Assembly: GCA_947458705.1 (NCBI GenBank) | Contig: CANHAH010000003.1 | Coordinates: 1-56,840, forward strand | Reading direction: 5' to 3' | Source of the DNA: Opitutia bacterium | Lineage (GTDB): Bacteria > Verrucomicrobiota > Verrucomicrobiia > Opitutales > Opitutaceae | DNA: 56,840 nt | Part shown: in pieces, positions 26,424-35,050 of the stretch | Position numbering within the stretch: the first letter of the stretch is position 1 | Layout of the letters: the number at the start of each line of letters is the position of its first letter | Made by a program: the position numbers and the translations under genes | The notes under the pieces: model-generated | Seen by the model: the letters and a program-made list of their open reading frames with translations, nothing else | Database searches by the model: none | Told to the model about the DNA's origin: nothing

Positions 26424-27614
26424 TTAGAGCATCGGAAGATGTGGCTCTATCTCCGCTTCGTAATTAATGCCAGGCAGGCCAAAACCGAAGAGTTTCATGA
26501 ATTCGCTGCGGTAGCCTGCGATGTCGGTGAGCGTGGCAAGATTCTCGGTAGTGGTCTGAGGCCAGATTTCTTTGACGGCGGCTTGGATCTCTGGGCGCAT
26601 TTCCCAGTCGTCAATTCGAATGCGGCCCGCTTCGTCGAAGGTGGGGCCGTTGCTCGAGTAAAGTTGAGTGGAGAAGAGTCGGGCGATTTGTTCGATGCAG
26701 CCCTCGTGTGTGCCATGGGCTTTCATGATCTTATACAAAATCGAAATGTAGAGCGGGACGACGGGTATCGCGGAACTAGCTTGGGTAACGAGCGCTTTGT
26801 TGACTGAGATGCAAGCACGGCCTCCGCTGTGTTTTAGTTTGAGTAGCGCATCGATACTGTGCGCAGCGCGTTCTAGGTCGTTTTTGGCGAGACCAATGGT
26901 GCCATTTTTGTAAATGGCCCAAGTGACCTCAGGTCCAATATATGAGTAGGCTACAGACTGCGCGCCTGGAGCGAGGAGTTTGGCCTCGGACAGGGCTTGC
27001 ATCCACATTTCCCAATCTTCGCCGCCCATAACAGCGGTGGTGTCGGCGATTTCGGCTTCGTTGGCCGGCTCGATGGTGACCGTGCTGACGATGCCTTTAT
27101 CGGTATCGACTGTCTTATTGGTGTAGGATTGGCCGACGGGTTTGAGTACAGATTTGTGGACGAGGGCGGTAGTGGGATGGGTACGGCGAGGAGAGGCGAG
27201 TGAGTAGATGATGAGATCGACTTGACCGAGATCGGTGCGGATGAGTTCGAGGGCTTGGCGCTTAATGTCGGCAGAGAAAGCGTCTCCGTTAATATTTTTC
27301 GCGTAGTGGCCAGCGGCATGAGCTGCTTTTGTGAAGGCGATGGTGTTATACCAACCTGGAGTCGCAGGTCGGCCCTCTTCGGAAGGGCGCTCGAAAAAAA
27401 CACCGAGAGTCGCGGCGCCGGAACCGAAGGCCGCGGTGACGCGTGAGGCGAGCCCGTAGCCGGTGGAAGAACCGATCACCAGAACCTTCTTTGGGCCTTT
27501 AGCCAACGCGGGTTGGGCTTTAACGTGGGCGATCCACTCTTGGACATGTGCTTCGCAACCGGCGGGGTGCGCTGTGACACAGACGAAGCCACGGACTTTG
27601 GGTTTGATAACCAT
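26424..27614 (-). CDS. fabV: Enoyl-ACP / trans-2-enoyl-CoA reductase FabV
   Basis: The ATG at 27614 gives 396 residues beginning MVIKPKVRGFVCVTAHP, the standard FabV start; a GTG at 27683 would add 23 residues. The NADH-binding motif is GSSTGYGLASR (about 48-58). The catalytic pair lies in the Tyr-x8-Lys region, YIGPEVTWAIYKNGTIGLAK. Length matches FabV/TER enzymes and is much longer than FabI. It reduces the trans-2 double bond in the last step of fatty-acid elongation. FabV enzymes are usually tolerant of triclosan. The gene is monocistronic between the sigma/anti-sigma pair and a strong terminator. Confidence 0.95.
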   Translation of the reverse strand: MVIKPKVRGFVCVTAHPAGCEAHVQEWIAHVKAQPALAKGPKKVLVIGSSTGYGLASRVTAAFGSGAATLGVFFERPSEEGRPATPGWYNTIAFTKAAHAAGHYAKNINGDAFSADIKRQALELIRTDLGQVDLIIYSLASPRRTHPTTALVHKSVLKPVGQSYTNKTVDTDKGIVSTVTIEPANEAEIADTTAVMGGEDWEMWMQALSEAKLLAPGAQSVAYSYIGPEVTWAIYKNGTIGLAKNDLERAAHSIDALLKLKHSGGRACISVNKALVTQASSAIPVVPLYISILYKIMKAHGTHEGCIEQIARLFSTQLYSSNGPTFDEAGRIRIDDWEMRPEIQAAVKEIWPQTTTENLATLTDIAGYRSEFMKLFGFGLPGINYEAEIEPHLPML

Positions 27615-27719
27615 AGGGCTAGAAGCGTTTGCGGCAGGCGCGGTCTGGGCAAGTTTCAATTGCCGACTCTGAAACTCGCTCACGCTTGTGCAAATACCTA
27701 GAATTGACCGTACCGCCGA

Positions 27720-28625
27720 TCAGGGACCTATCAGTACCATCGGGCCCTCGGCTTTGGGTACGCCACCTTTGCGTTCGAGGCTCACCGCGAATTTAGCTAC
27801 AGTTTGGACCGGGCGGTTGGGATGGAAAATCAAGCGACCCTCGCCGGTCGTGGGGTCGACTTTGAAAACACCGCCGTCTACGGGGATGGAATATTGTGGG
27901 TCGACGACCCAGAGTTGATAATCTTTATCCGCCGCTAGCGCGGGAAGTTTTTGGACGGTGAGTACGCCTTCTTGGCTCGCGGGATTCCAGACAGCGACCG
28001 CCAGTGCTTGGGGACTGTTACCAAGAAGCGAAGCGAGTGTCGCAATTTTGTAATCGGCGAGCGTTCCCTGGGTGAAAAGTTGTTGTTTGGTCTCAGCAAG
28101 ACGAGATTCCAGCGTGGTAATGTGAGCGGCAGAATCGTTGGCATGTTTCGCGGCGTCAGAGAGCTCTCGTTGCGTTATTAGTCGTTCAGCGGCGAGTTGG
28201 TTTTCAGTGCTGCGAAGAGAAAGTTCGGTGAGAGTTTGTTGGTCTCGAAACGCTGAATTTAAGGCGCTTTCGTTATAATATGCCTGCGCAAAATAAGCGG
28301 CGATACAGGCGAAACAGGCTGCAGTAGCGAAGCCGAGCCAGATTGGGAAAGGTAGAACCGCCGGGCTGGGGGATTGGGTAACTGGTGCGCGGGCAGAGGA
28401 TGTTTGGCTGGCGATGGTCTGGAGTAGACGGATTTTTAGCTCCGCGGGCGGTTCAGCCGCGGGTGCGCTATAGGCGAGTTCGGCTGCGGTGGAGCGGAGT
28501 GTGGCGGCGAGAGTCGCTAACTCGGGGTGGTGGTCTAGGGCTGCGCTGAATTCTGCCTGCTCTGCGGGGGTGAGCAAATCGAGCGCGGCGAGCGCGGCGA
28601 GATCTTCGTGGCGTTCGGCGTTCAT
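27720..28625 (-). CDS. RskA-type anti-sigma factor
   Basis: This 301-residue protein has a cytoplasmic N-terminal region (EDLAALAALDLLTPAEQAEF, 7-26) typical of anti-sigma-K sigma-binding domains. One membrane segment follows (IWLGFATAACFACIAAYFA, about 109-127), then a helical, probably coiled-coil stretch (about 130-180). The periplasmic RskA domain closes the protein (YQLWVVDPQYSIPVDGGVF and a C-terminal VSLERKGGVPKAEGPMVLIG). It should hold the partner ECF sigma factor at the membrane until a signal arrives. Its ATG overlaps the sigma stop by four bases (ATGA), the classic coupled arrangement. No Cys/His zinc site is visible in the N-terminus. Confidence 0.9.
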   Translation of the reverse strand: MNAERHEDLAALAALDLLTPAEQAEFSAALDHHPELATLAATLRSTAAELAYSAPAAEPPAELKIRLLQTIASQTSSARAPVTQSPSPAVLPFPIWLGFATAACFACIAAYFAQAYYNESALNSAFRDQQTLTELSLRSTENQLAAERLITQRELSDAAKHANDSAAHITTLESRLAETKQQLFTQGTLADYKIATLASLLGNSPQALAVAVWNPASQEGVLTVQKLPALAADKDYQLWVVDPQYSIPVDGGVFKVDPTTGEGRLIFHPNRPVQTVAKFAVSLERKGGVPKAEGPMVLIGP

Positions 28626-29218
28626 AGTCGGTTCGCGAGTTGTTCGCGTAGTTTTAGCAGGCCGCGACGGATGCGGGCTTTGATGGTGCCTAGGGGCGTC
28701 TCAAGGCGTGCGGCGATTTCTTCCTGAGTGAGCCCGCTGAAAAAAGCGAGTTTCAGCGCGCGTTGTTGATCGGCGGGTAAGGAGGCGACCGCGGCTCGAA
28801 GGCTACTGGCTTGATCTGAGGTAGAGGCGGCTAGATTAGCAGCGGGGCCGGAGGTATTTTCGTCGAGACCGAGGTCGGTGGGCGTAGAATTTTCTAGTAA
28901 TTCGTACCGGCGGCGCCTGGATCGTAGGCGATCGATGGCACGGTTGCGTGTAAGAGTGAGTACCCAAGAAAACGCTGTGCCTCGAGTTGTTTCAAAACTC
29001 GCGGCTTTTTCCCAAACAGTGACGAAGGCGTCATGAACGATATCTTGGGCTTCGCCTGGATCATTGAGGATGCTTTGGGCGGTAGCGTAAAGCGGGCGAG
29101 AGAAACGATCGTAGAGTTTGCCTAATGCATCGCGATCACCTCCGGCCACCAAGCGAAGCAGTCGAGCGTCTGCCGCGTGGCGTGCGTCTGAAAAATCGAC
29201 GATTTGCTCGGTGTTCAT
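28622..29218 (-). CDS. ECF RNA polymerase sigma factor (SigK-like)
   Basis: The ATG at 29218 gives 198 residues; an upstream start would add 30 residues that do not look like a sigma factor. Region 2 shows LYDRFSRPLYATAQSIL and EAQDIVHDAFVTVWEKA. Region 2.4 is WVLTLTRNRAIDRLRSRRRR. Region 4 has LPADQQRALKLAFFSGLTQE and IAARLETPLGTIKARIRRGL, the helix-turn-helix that reads the -35. It is translationally coupled to the RskA-type anti-sigma gene. Such pairs usually regulate their own operon and an envelope or oxidative stress set. A perfect CATGTCC-GT-GGACATG palindrome lies 24 bases upstream of the start codon. Confidence 0.93.
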   Translation of the reverse strand: MNTEQIVDFSDARHAADARLLRLVAGGDRDALGKLYDRFSRPLYATAQSILNDPGEAQDIVHDAFVTVWEKAASFETTRGTAFSWVLTLTRNRAIDRLRSRRRRYELLENSTPTDLGLDENTSGPAANLAASTSDQASSLRAAVASLPADQQRALKLAFFSGLTQEEIAARLETPLGTIKARIRRGLLKLREQLANRL

Positions 29219-29241
29219 GCGCGGGATTACCCTTGCAGATT

Positions 29242-29257
29242 CATGTCCGTGGACATG
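29242..29257. promoter_or_regulatory. Palindrome upstream of the ECF sigma gene
   Basis: CATGTCC and GGACATG flank a 2-base centre, giving a perfect 16-bp inverted repeat 24 bases before the sigma ATG. It could be an operator, or a 5'-UTR hairpin. No ECF-type promoter pair can be assigned with confidence around it. Confidence 0.4.
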
Positions 29258-29429
29258 GTTGGCCCACGAAATATAATTGGAGAGATGCGAGGACAGCAGG
29301 AGCGGCATGTTGCTGTGAAGTACTACGCATGAGATGTGCGAAGAGATGCCGTGAGTTGCGCGGGTGCGAGTCGAAAGTTGCGCGGGCAGGCATTGGTAAT
29401 AACCGCGCTCTTATTGAATTTTCAGCCGA

Positions 29430-30284
29430 CTAGACTTTGACCGCAAAGAGCTCGGGGTGCATATTGCCCTCGGCGACTTTGTTCACGGTGCCAGTCATCA
29501 TTATAGAAAACTCGTCGCCGATTTCGATGCCAATTTTACCACCTGGCATGTGCACGGTGATGCTGCGATCAACAAGTCCGAGACGATGTGCCACAGCGGC
29601 GCTTGCACTACTGCTGCTACCGGAGGCAAGGGTGTAACCCGCGCCACGTTCCCAGATTTCGATCTGTATATTGGCCCGGTCTAGGATTTTGAGAAATTGG
29701 ACGTTGGTCTTGCGTGGAAAATTGGCGTGGGTTTCGAGGTGAGGTCCGTATTTGTGAGCCATTTCGGCGGAGATTTCCGTCAGCGGGAGTACACAATGCG
29801 GATTTCCGATCGTGGCGGCGCAATAGGTGAACTCGCGGTCAAGGATCTTGATTTTCTCGTTTAGCACCTCACGCGTAGCTCCAACTACTGGAATTTTTTC
29901 CGATGAAAAACTGACATTCCCCATCGCGATGGAGATCAACTGCGCGTTGTCTTTGAGTGCCACGGCGACTTCGCCACCAGGAACTTCGACTGTGAAGTTC
30001 GGCTGTTTGGCGTGGCCTTGATCATAAAGGAAACGCGAAAAAATGCGCAGGCCGTTGCCGGATTTTTCGGCTTCAGAGCCGTCGGGGTTGAAAATGCGCA
30101 GGCCAAATTGGCTTTTTTTCGAGGGCAACGGACCCCAAAGAATACCGTCGGATCCTACGCCGAAGTTGCGGTGGCATACGACCCGTATCTGCTCAATTGT
30201 CGGTGCTGGCTGCCACGACGTGAAGTCGCGGGGATCGAGCACAATATAATCGTTACCGAGGGCGTGGTATTTGTGAAATCGCAT
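29430..30284 (-). CDS. dapF: DapF-like diaminopimelate epimerase with both catalytic Cys replaced by Ser
   Basis: This 284-residue protein aligns along its length with diaminopimelate epimerase: MRFHKYHALGNDYIVLD, GVGSDGILW, NPDGSEAEKSGNGLRIF, ATIGNPHCV and WERGAGYTLASGSSSSASAA. Canonical DapF uses two cysteines, in the MCGNG and ACGTG motifs, as the acid/base pair that interconverts LL- and meso-diaminopimelate for lysine and peptidoglycan. Here both are serine (Ser75, codon TCC; Ser221, codon TCC). Everything else looks intact, so it is not a decaying gene. It may be an epimerase with another mechanism, another substrate, or a binding-only paralogue. The neighbour upstream on the same strand is a 494-residue protein of unknown function. 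Confidence 0.8.
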   Translation of the reverse strand: MRFHKYHALGNDYIVLDPRDFTSWQPAPTIEQIRVVCHRNFGVGSDGILWGPLPSKKSQFGLRIFNPDGSEAEKSGNGLRIFSRFLYDQGHAKQPNFTVEVPGGEVAVALKDNAQLISIAMGNVSFSSEKIPVVGATREVLNEKIKILDREFTYCAATIGNPHCVLPLTEISAEMAHKYGPHLETHANFPRKTNVQFLKILDRANIQIEIWERGAGYTLASGSSSSASAAVAHRLGLVDRSITVHMPGGKIGIEIGDEFSIMMTGTVNKVAEGNMHPELFAVKV

Positions 30285-30366
30285 GATGTGAATCGCCGAG
30301 CTAGGAGAAAAATCGGGTGATAAACACGCGCAAAGTTTAGCGTCGTTGAACTTCTTTTTTGCCTGT

Positions 30367-30392
30367 CCCGCGTACGTTGAGTCGTGCGCGGG
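30367..30392 (-). terminator. Hairpin downstream of the 494-residue conserved gene
   Basis: CCCGCGTACG (30367-30376) and CGTGCGCGGG (30383-30392) form a 10-bp stem with one wobble pair and a 6-base loop. It lies 21 bases after the stop at 30414 on the minus strand. No T tract follows, so it may be a weak or Rho-assisted terminator. Confidence 0.4.
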
Positions 30393-30413
30393 TGCTAAGT
30401 TAAGACTTGGGAC

Positions 30414-31898
30414 TCAGCTTTTAGTTGTGCAACCGAAGAGTTCACGGCGTTTTATCGCTGCGACTACGGCGTCTGGCACCATTTTCTCCCAAGTGGCGTC
30501 GCCTTCCTTAATTCGGCGCAAGACATCACGTGAAAAAATATGAAGAATCGAGGTGTCGAATCCGACTATGCAGTCGATGTAGTGCGCTTCGAGCAAGTGG
30601 GCGTAAAGATTTCGTAAATGATCGGCGATTTGGACGTTTTTCGCGTTGATCAGTACGCTGGAGGCGAAGGCGTGAGTTGGAGTGCGGCCTAAGTTAGTTG
30701 GAACGGGTTGTCCGGAGGCGGCGTAAACATCGAAACCATCTTGGCGCATGGGATAAATATAAAGCTTAACCGAATTACGAAAGAGGCGGCCAAAGGATTC
30801 CAAGATGCCGCCTTCAAGATTTTCGTAATACTTTTCGTTAAAAATTTCGATGAGGTTGTTGATGCCCATCGTGACGCCGATCATTTCTTTAGTGTAGCGG
30901 CGGAAGTAAGACGTGAGGCGGTAGTATTCGGAATAATTTGAGATCAGAACGTTGAAGCCGATGTCACCTAAGAGATCGACGCGCGCTAAGAAATCTTTGG
31001 GGTCGAGCTCCCCAGCGGCTAGCAGGTTGTGCATGGTGATTTCCATGAGTACCACAACCTGTTTGCCCTTAACCGAAGGCTCTTGGACGAATTGCGCAGT
31101 CGCACAGTTGAGCATGTCTACATTGACGTGAGTGACAGGACGAAATGATCCGCGTTCTACAAGGATGGGTTTGTGGTAAAGAACTTCGGAGGGTTGAAGT
31201 ACGTCACCGCCTGGCCCGAACATAACGGCGTTGGTGAGGCCGAATTCCACAAGCATGAGCGACATGAGTCGGTTATCTACGTTTAGAAACGCGGGCCCGC
31301 TTAATTTCAACATGTCGACTTCGATGCGGTCGGCGGAGAGATTATCGAGCAGTGATTCGACGAGTTTGCGTGGGTCGGTGTTATAATAAAACGCACCGTA
31401 GATTAGGTTGACGCCGATGATACCGAGAGCCTGTTGCTGGAGGATGTTTTCTTTGTCCCACATCCGCACGTGCAGTACGACTTCACTAGGTGGGCCGCCT
31501 GGCTCGGTTTGGAAACGGATGCCCATCCATCCGTGAGCTTCGTTAGTGCCTTTGAAATTACGCGCGGACACGGTGTCGGCGAATGCAAAAAAAGTGGTGC
31601 GTTCTCCGCGTTGCGTTGCGAGTCGCTCGTTGAGCAATTGATACTCGTGATCGAGCATTAGCCCTAGCCGTTCGCGCGAGACATATCGAGGAGCTTTGCC
31701 GTAGATGGCATCACTGAACGTCATGTCGTAAGCGGAGATCGTTTTGGCTATGGTGCCTGATGCGCCTCCAGCTTGGAAGAACACGCGCGCGACCTCTTGG
31801 CCGGCGCCAATTTCTGCGAAGGTGCCGTATTTAGGCTCATCTAGGTTGATTGTAAGAGCTTTGCGGTTGGTCGTAAGTAGTTCTTTTTGCTCGCTCAT
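30414..31898 (-). CDS. Conserved cytoplasmic protein of unknown function, 494 residues
   Basis: This protein looks strongly constrained, with motifs I associate with a conserved family in Planctomycetota, Verrucomicrobiota and others. They are NRKALTINLDEPKYGTFAEI, GAGQEVARVFFQAGGASGTI, AKTISAYDMTFSDAIYG, NEAHGWMGIRFQTEPGG and the late VGFDTSILHIFSRDVLRRI. I know no experimental function, and database names for relatives are inconsistent. There is no signal peptide or membrane segment. The last third (DHLRNLYAHLLEAHYIDCIV to RRIKEGD) recalls the end of nucleotidyltransferase-like proteins, but no complete motif is present. It starts with a normal ATG, is divergent from sppA and lies 129 bases upstream of dapF on the same strand. 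Confidence 0.75.
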   Translation of the reverse strand: MSEQKELLTTNRKALTINLDEPKYGTFAEIGAGQEVARVFFQAGGASGTIAKTISAYDMTFSDAIYGKAPRYVSRERLGLMLDHEYQLLNERLATQRGERTTFFAFADTVSARNFKGTNEAHGWMGIRFQTEPGGPPSEVVLHVRMWDKENILQQQALGIIGVNLIYGAFYYNTDPRKLVESLLDNLSADRIEVDMLKLSGPAFLNVDNRLMSLMLVEFGLTNAVMFGPGGDVLQPSEVLYHKPILVERGSFRPVTHVNVDMLNCATAQFVQEPSVKGKQVVVLMEITMHNLLAAGELDPKDFLARVDLLGDIGFNVLISNYSEYYRLTSYFRRYTKEMIGVTMGINNLIEIFNEKYYENLEGGILESFGRLFRNSVKLYIYPMRQDGFDVYAASGQPVPTNLGRTPTHAFASSVLINAKNVQIADHLRNLYAHLLEAHYIDCIVGFDTSILHIFSRDVLRRIKEGDATWEKMVPDAVVAAIKRRELFGCTTKS

Positions 31899-32009
31899 AC
31901 ACTAGTTGTGTCAAGGGCTGCAGCCGGATGCAACCTTGCTGTACCTTCCTTTGTAACAGGTAAGTTACGAATCTCGCTCCCTCGATACGGGTTTGAGGTG
32001 TTTGGGCAG

Positions 32010-32041
32010 GGGCAGCGACGTTTCTACTGGCTGCGCTGCCC
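32010..32041 (+). promoter_or_regulatory. 5'-UTR hairpin upstream of sppA
   Basis: GGGCAGCG (32010-32017) and CGCTGCCC (32034-32041) form a perfect 8-bp stem with a 16-base loop, 22 bases before the sppA ATG. It would be in the leader of the transcript and could affect initiation. No ligand-binding RNA family is recognised. Confidence 0.35.
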
Positions 32042-32063
32042 GTGGCTGTTAGGTTCAGTAATC

Positions 32064-33902
32064 ATGAAACATTTCTTCACCTCGATGCTGGGCGCGCTGG
32101 TGGCGCTTGTGGTCTTTTCCGGTGGCGCGATCCTTCTGTTTATCGGCGTGCTCGGTGCGATCGTGTCTATGGGTGGCGACAAAAAAGCCCCAGAGCTCGA
32201 TCGTGGTTCTTATTTGGTTTTCGATTTAGCTGCCAACATAACGGATGCGCCGCCGCAGGTTGATTTCAGCCAAATCACAGGGGGGCATGCTTCAACGCTT
32301 CAGCTTCGAGCCGTGACCCGGGCCATCCAAGCCGCCAAGACCGACGATCGCGTTGCTGGAATATTAATTAAGGGCGCTCTCATACCCGCTGGCTACGGCT
32401 CGGGTTATGCTGCGTTAAGAGAAGTGCGCACGGCGCTCATGGATTTCAAAGCTAGTGGCAAACCCGTGAGAGCTTATCTCGAAGCCGTCACGACAAAGGA
32501 CTACTATCTGGCTTCGGTTGCCAGCGACATAACGCTTGATCCTTATGGCATGATCATAATGCCTGGGCTAGCTAGCGAACCGATGTTTTACACGGGCGCT
32601 CTAGAGAAATTCGGCATCGGTGTGCAGGTTACCCGAGTCGGCAAATATAAATCTTTCGTCGAACCATTTACGCGCAAAGACATGAGTCCCGAAAGTCGTG
32701 AGCAGACCTTGCAATTGCTCAACGACCTTTGGGGTTCTATGCTCGACGACATGGCTCAAGGGCGCGGTCTTAGCCGCGAAAAAATACAAACTGTAGTCGA
32801 CGCCGAAGGGATCATTCGTCCAGAAAAAGCTAAGGCCGCAAAACTTGTGGATCGAATCGCGTATCGCGACGAAATCATCACAGAACTGCGCAGTAAGACC
32901 GGACCTTCGTCGCATGATAAGATCACCTTCAAGCAAATTGAAATCGCGGCTTATGCTAAAATCGCCAAAGAAGTTGCCCAGGTCTCAAAAAAACCTGCGG
33001 CGGATGAGTCTAAGTCGTCAGGCACTGGCCGCGGAAAAGTCGCGATCATTTACGCTGAAGGCAGCATCGTAGACGGAAACGGTGAACGTGGCGAGATCGG
33101 CGGTGTGAAATTCGCCCGCGAAATACGCCGCCTTCGCCAAGATGATGCCGTGAAAGCCATCGTGCTCCGGGTTAACAGTCCTGGTGGCAGTGCCTCAGCA
33201 TCGGAAAATATCGCTCGTGAAGTGCGCCTAGCGCGTAAGGTTAAGCCGGTGATTATTTCGATGGGTACTTACGCTGCTTCGGGTGGTTATTGGATCGCTG
33301 CGGATGGCGACCGTATTTTCGCAGAGCCCACAACCATCACGGGATCGATCGGGGTGTTTGGTCTGCAATTCGATGTGCAGAAACTTGCGAACAACGTCGG
33401 CCTCACCTTCGATGCGGTGAAGACGGGTAAATACGCCGACGCCATCACTATCACGCGCCCCAAGACCGATGATGAACTCGCTGTTTTCCAAAATATGGTA
33501 GACTGGATTTATGGTGAATTCATCGACAAAGTAGCCACGGCACGGAAACTTAAAAAAGAAGCCGTTCAAGAAATTGCCCAAGGTCGCGTGTGGTCGGGTG
33601 CCGAAGCTAAAAAAATTGGTTTGGTGGATGAGCTCGGCGGACTCGATGATGCGATTCAGTTCGCTGCGACCAAGGCTGGCCTTGGGATAAACTACCGGCT
33701 CATCGAATATCCCCAAAAGAAAGAATTAGCTGAGACGATTGGCGAACTCATAGAGCGATTTAATCCCGACGCTCAAGCTCAAGCACGTGGTGTGATCGGT
33801 CAAATCGCAGCGCGCCTGCAACACGAACTAGTCACGCTCAGGACTTTCAACGATCCTCAGGGCATTTACGCACGCATGCCGGTGGAAATCTCGCTGCGTT
33901 AA
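32064..33902 (+). CDS. sppA: Signal peptide peptidase SppA, 67-kDa type
   Basis: The ATG at 32064 gives 612 residues with an N-terminal membrane anchor (MLGALVALVVFSGGAILLFI); the open frame extends upstream to 31887 but that part looks non-coding. It is the long, duplicated form of SppA. The first half holds the general-base Lys196 in RVGKYKSFVEPF, and the second half the nucleophile Ser406 in YAASGGYWIA. These match E. coli Lys209 and Ser409. NSPGGSASASE and ITGSIGVFG are further family signatures. The protein is membrane-anchored with a periplasmic catalytic tetramer and degrades cleaved signal peptides. sufT follows after 12 bases. Confidence 0.94.
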   Translation: MKHFFTSMLGALVALVVFSGGAILLFIGVLGAIVSMGGDKKAPELDRGSYLVFDLAANITDAPPQVDFSQITGGHASTLQLRAVTRAIQAAKTDDRVAGILIKGALIPAGYGSGYAALREVRTALMDFKASGKPVRAYLEAVTTKDYYLASVASDITLDPYGMIIMPGLASEPMFYTGALEKFGIGVQVTRVGKYKSFVEPFTRKDMSPESREQTLQLLNDLWGSMLDDMAQGRGLSREKIQTVVDAEGIIRPEKAKAAKLVDRIAYRDEIITELRSKTGPSSHDKITFKQIEIAAYAKIAKEVAQVSKKPAADESKSSGTGRGKVAIIYAEGSIVDGNGERGEIGGVKFAREIRRLRQDDAVKAIVLRVNSPGGSASASENIAREVRLARKVKPVIISMGTYAASGGYWIAADGDRIFAEPTTITGSIGVFGLQFDVQKLANNVGLTFDAVKTGKYADAITITRPKTDDELAVFQNMVDWIYGEFIDKVATARKLKKEAVQEIAQGRVWSGAEAKKIGLVDELGGLDDAIQFAATKAGLGINYRLIEYPQKKELAETIGELIERFNPDAQAQARGVIGQIAARLQHELVTLRTFNDPQGIYARMPVEISLR

Positions 33903-33914
33903 ACTCAAAAATCC

Positions 33915-34445
33915 ATGGATACCACACTGACTCACGACACACCTGCAACCGCTATTCCCTCAGGCGAGGCGCTCATGTTGAGTGCTGGAGCTAGTGTGTA
34001 TATAACCCAGACCCTGGGCGGCAATGTCACGGTACGCACCGACCGTGGCTTATTTCGCATCTCGGCTGAAAATACCGGAGCCTTGTCAGGATACACCCCT
34101 GTAGCCGCTAAAATAGATGTCGTAGAAGAGGCTTTAAGTGAGCAAGCGATTTGGTCAGCCCTAAAAACGTGTTTCGATCCTGAGATTCCGGTGAACATTG
34201 TAGATCTCGGTTTAGTGTATGATTTGGCGATAGATGTTCTGCCGGATGGCACACACAGCGTCGAAGCTAAGATGACTCTCACAGCGCAAGGTTGTGGTAT
34301 GGGTCCTGTGATAGCCGAAGATGCGCGTCAAAAAATCGCGGCCTTACCCACCGTGAGCGCGGCCAAAGTTCACATCGTATGGGATCCCATTTGGACGCCA
34401 CAGATGATCTCGCCGGAGGGGCGCAAGGCCTTGGGATTGGAATAA
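33915..34445 (+). CDS. sufT: SufT-type Fe-S cluster assembly factor (MIP18/DUF59)
   Basis: This 176-residue cytoplasmic protein fits the long SufT form. It has an N-terminal extension (SGEALMLSAGASVYITQTLG, 16-35), then the DUF59 domain: LKTCFDPEIPVNIVDLGLVY, LTAQGCGMGPVIAEDARQKI and a C-terminal VWDPIWTPQMISPEGRKALG. The Cys in QGCGMG and the DPEIPVNIVDLGLVYD motif are characteristic. SufT helps mature Fe-S proteins. It sits 12 bases after sppA and may be co-transcribed, although no functional link is obvious. No other suf gene is in the window. Confidence 0.92.
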   Translation: MDTTLTHDTPATAIPSGEALMLSAGASVYITQTLGGNVTVRTDRGLFRISAENTGALSGYTPVAAKIDVVEEALSEQAIWSALKTCFDPEIPVNIVDLGLVYDLAIDVLPDGTHSVEAKMTLTAQGCGMGPVIAEDARQKIAALPTVSAAKVHIVWDPIWTPQMISPEGRKALGLE

Positions 34446-34524
34446 CCGTCTGCCGATTTTGCTGCGCCGTCGAAATTCTATGGCCTAACCTCGGAAACAG
34501 ACGCTGCTTCCTATTGAAAGTATC

Positions 34525-34971
34525 TCAGGGTCGAGGGGCCGGGGCGGGAGTCTTCGCGGTAACAAAACGAAACACGTAATAAGTGGCTAATGTTGTGCCT
34601 ACGTTGCGCATGCCGTGTAGATCATTGGACGCGTAGAAGAAAATCGAACCTGCGCTGGCGCGCTTAGTCTCGCCATTGATGCTGACTTCTAGGGTGCCTT
34701 CTTTGATGAGGATCATTTCCTCGTCGGGATGTCGGTGTGGAGGATGCGGCACTTCGCCAGGACGAATTGTGGTCACGTGCCCTTCGAAATTATTGAGCGT
34801 GAGCGTGGGCGCATCAAAGAGTTCGCGTCGCTCGCCGGTTTTGGTCGGCTTGACTGCCAAATTGGTCCAATCAATTACCGTGGATTTAGTAACTAATTTT
34901 GGTTGTTCCGCTGCATTTAGATTCAGGGTAACTGGTGTAACTAAGCACCAGATAAGTGTTGGAATTTTCAT
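34525..34971 (-). CDS. Secreted small cupin-domain protein
   Basis: The ATG at 34971 starts a signal peptide (KIPTLIWCLVTPVTLNLNAA) and gives 148 residues; an upstream start at 35052 would overlap the divergent M20 gene. The cupin barrel carries the metal-binding pattern HPPHRHPDEEMILIKEGTLE, followed by a second motif with His in SNDLHGMRNVG. A mononuclear metal site is therefore likely. Cupins of this size act in sugar isomerisation, oxygenation or just sensing, and no substrate can be named. It is divergent from the M20 peptidase gene with 79 bases between, and ends 79 bases from the sufT stop. Confidence 0.82.
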   Translation of the reverse strand: MKIPTLIWCLVTPVTLNLNAAEQPKLVTKSTVIDWTNLAVKPTKTGERRELFDAPTLTLNNFEGHVTTIRPGEVPHPPHRHPDEEMILIKEGTLEVSINGETKRASAGSIFFYASNDLHGMRNVGTTLATYYVFRFVTAKTPAPAPRP

Positions 34972-35050
34972 AGTAAAAAAAGGGAGGGGGAGGGGTAATT
35001 TAGGCTGACACGGGTCAATCGATGAATCGTGCTGCTCATTGAAAACATCC

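Noticed and set aside
29219-29429. tRNA or small RNA in the gap before dapF
   Set aside because: No T-loop-like GTTC motif or cloverleaf arms; only a palindrome and short repeats are visible.
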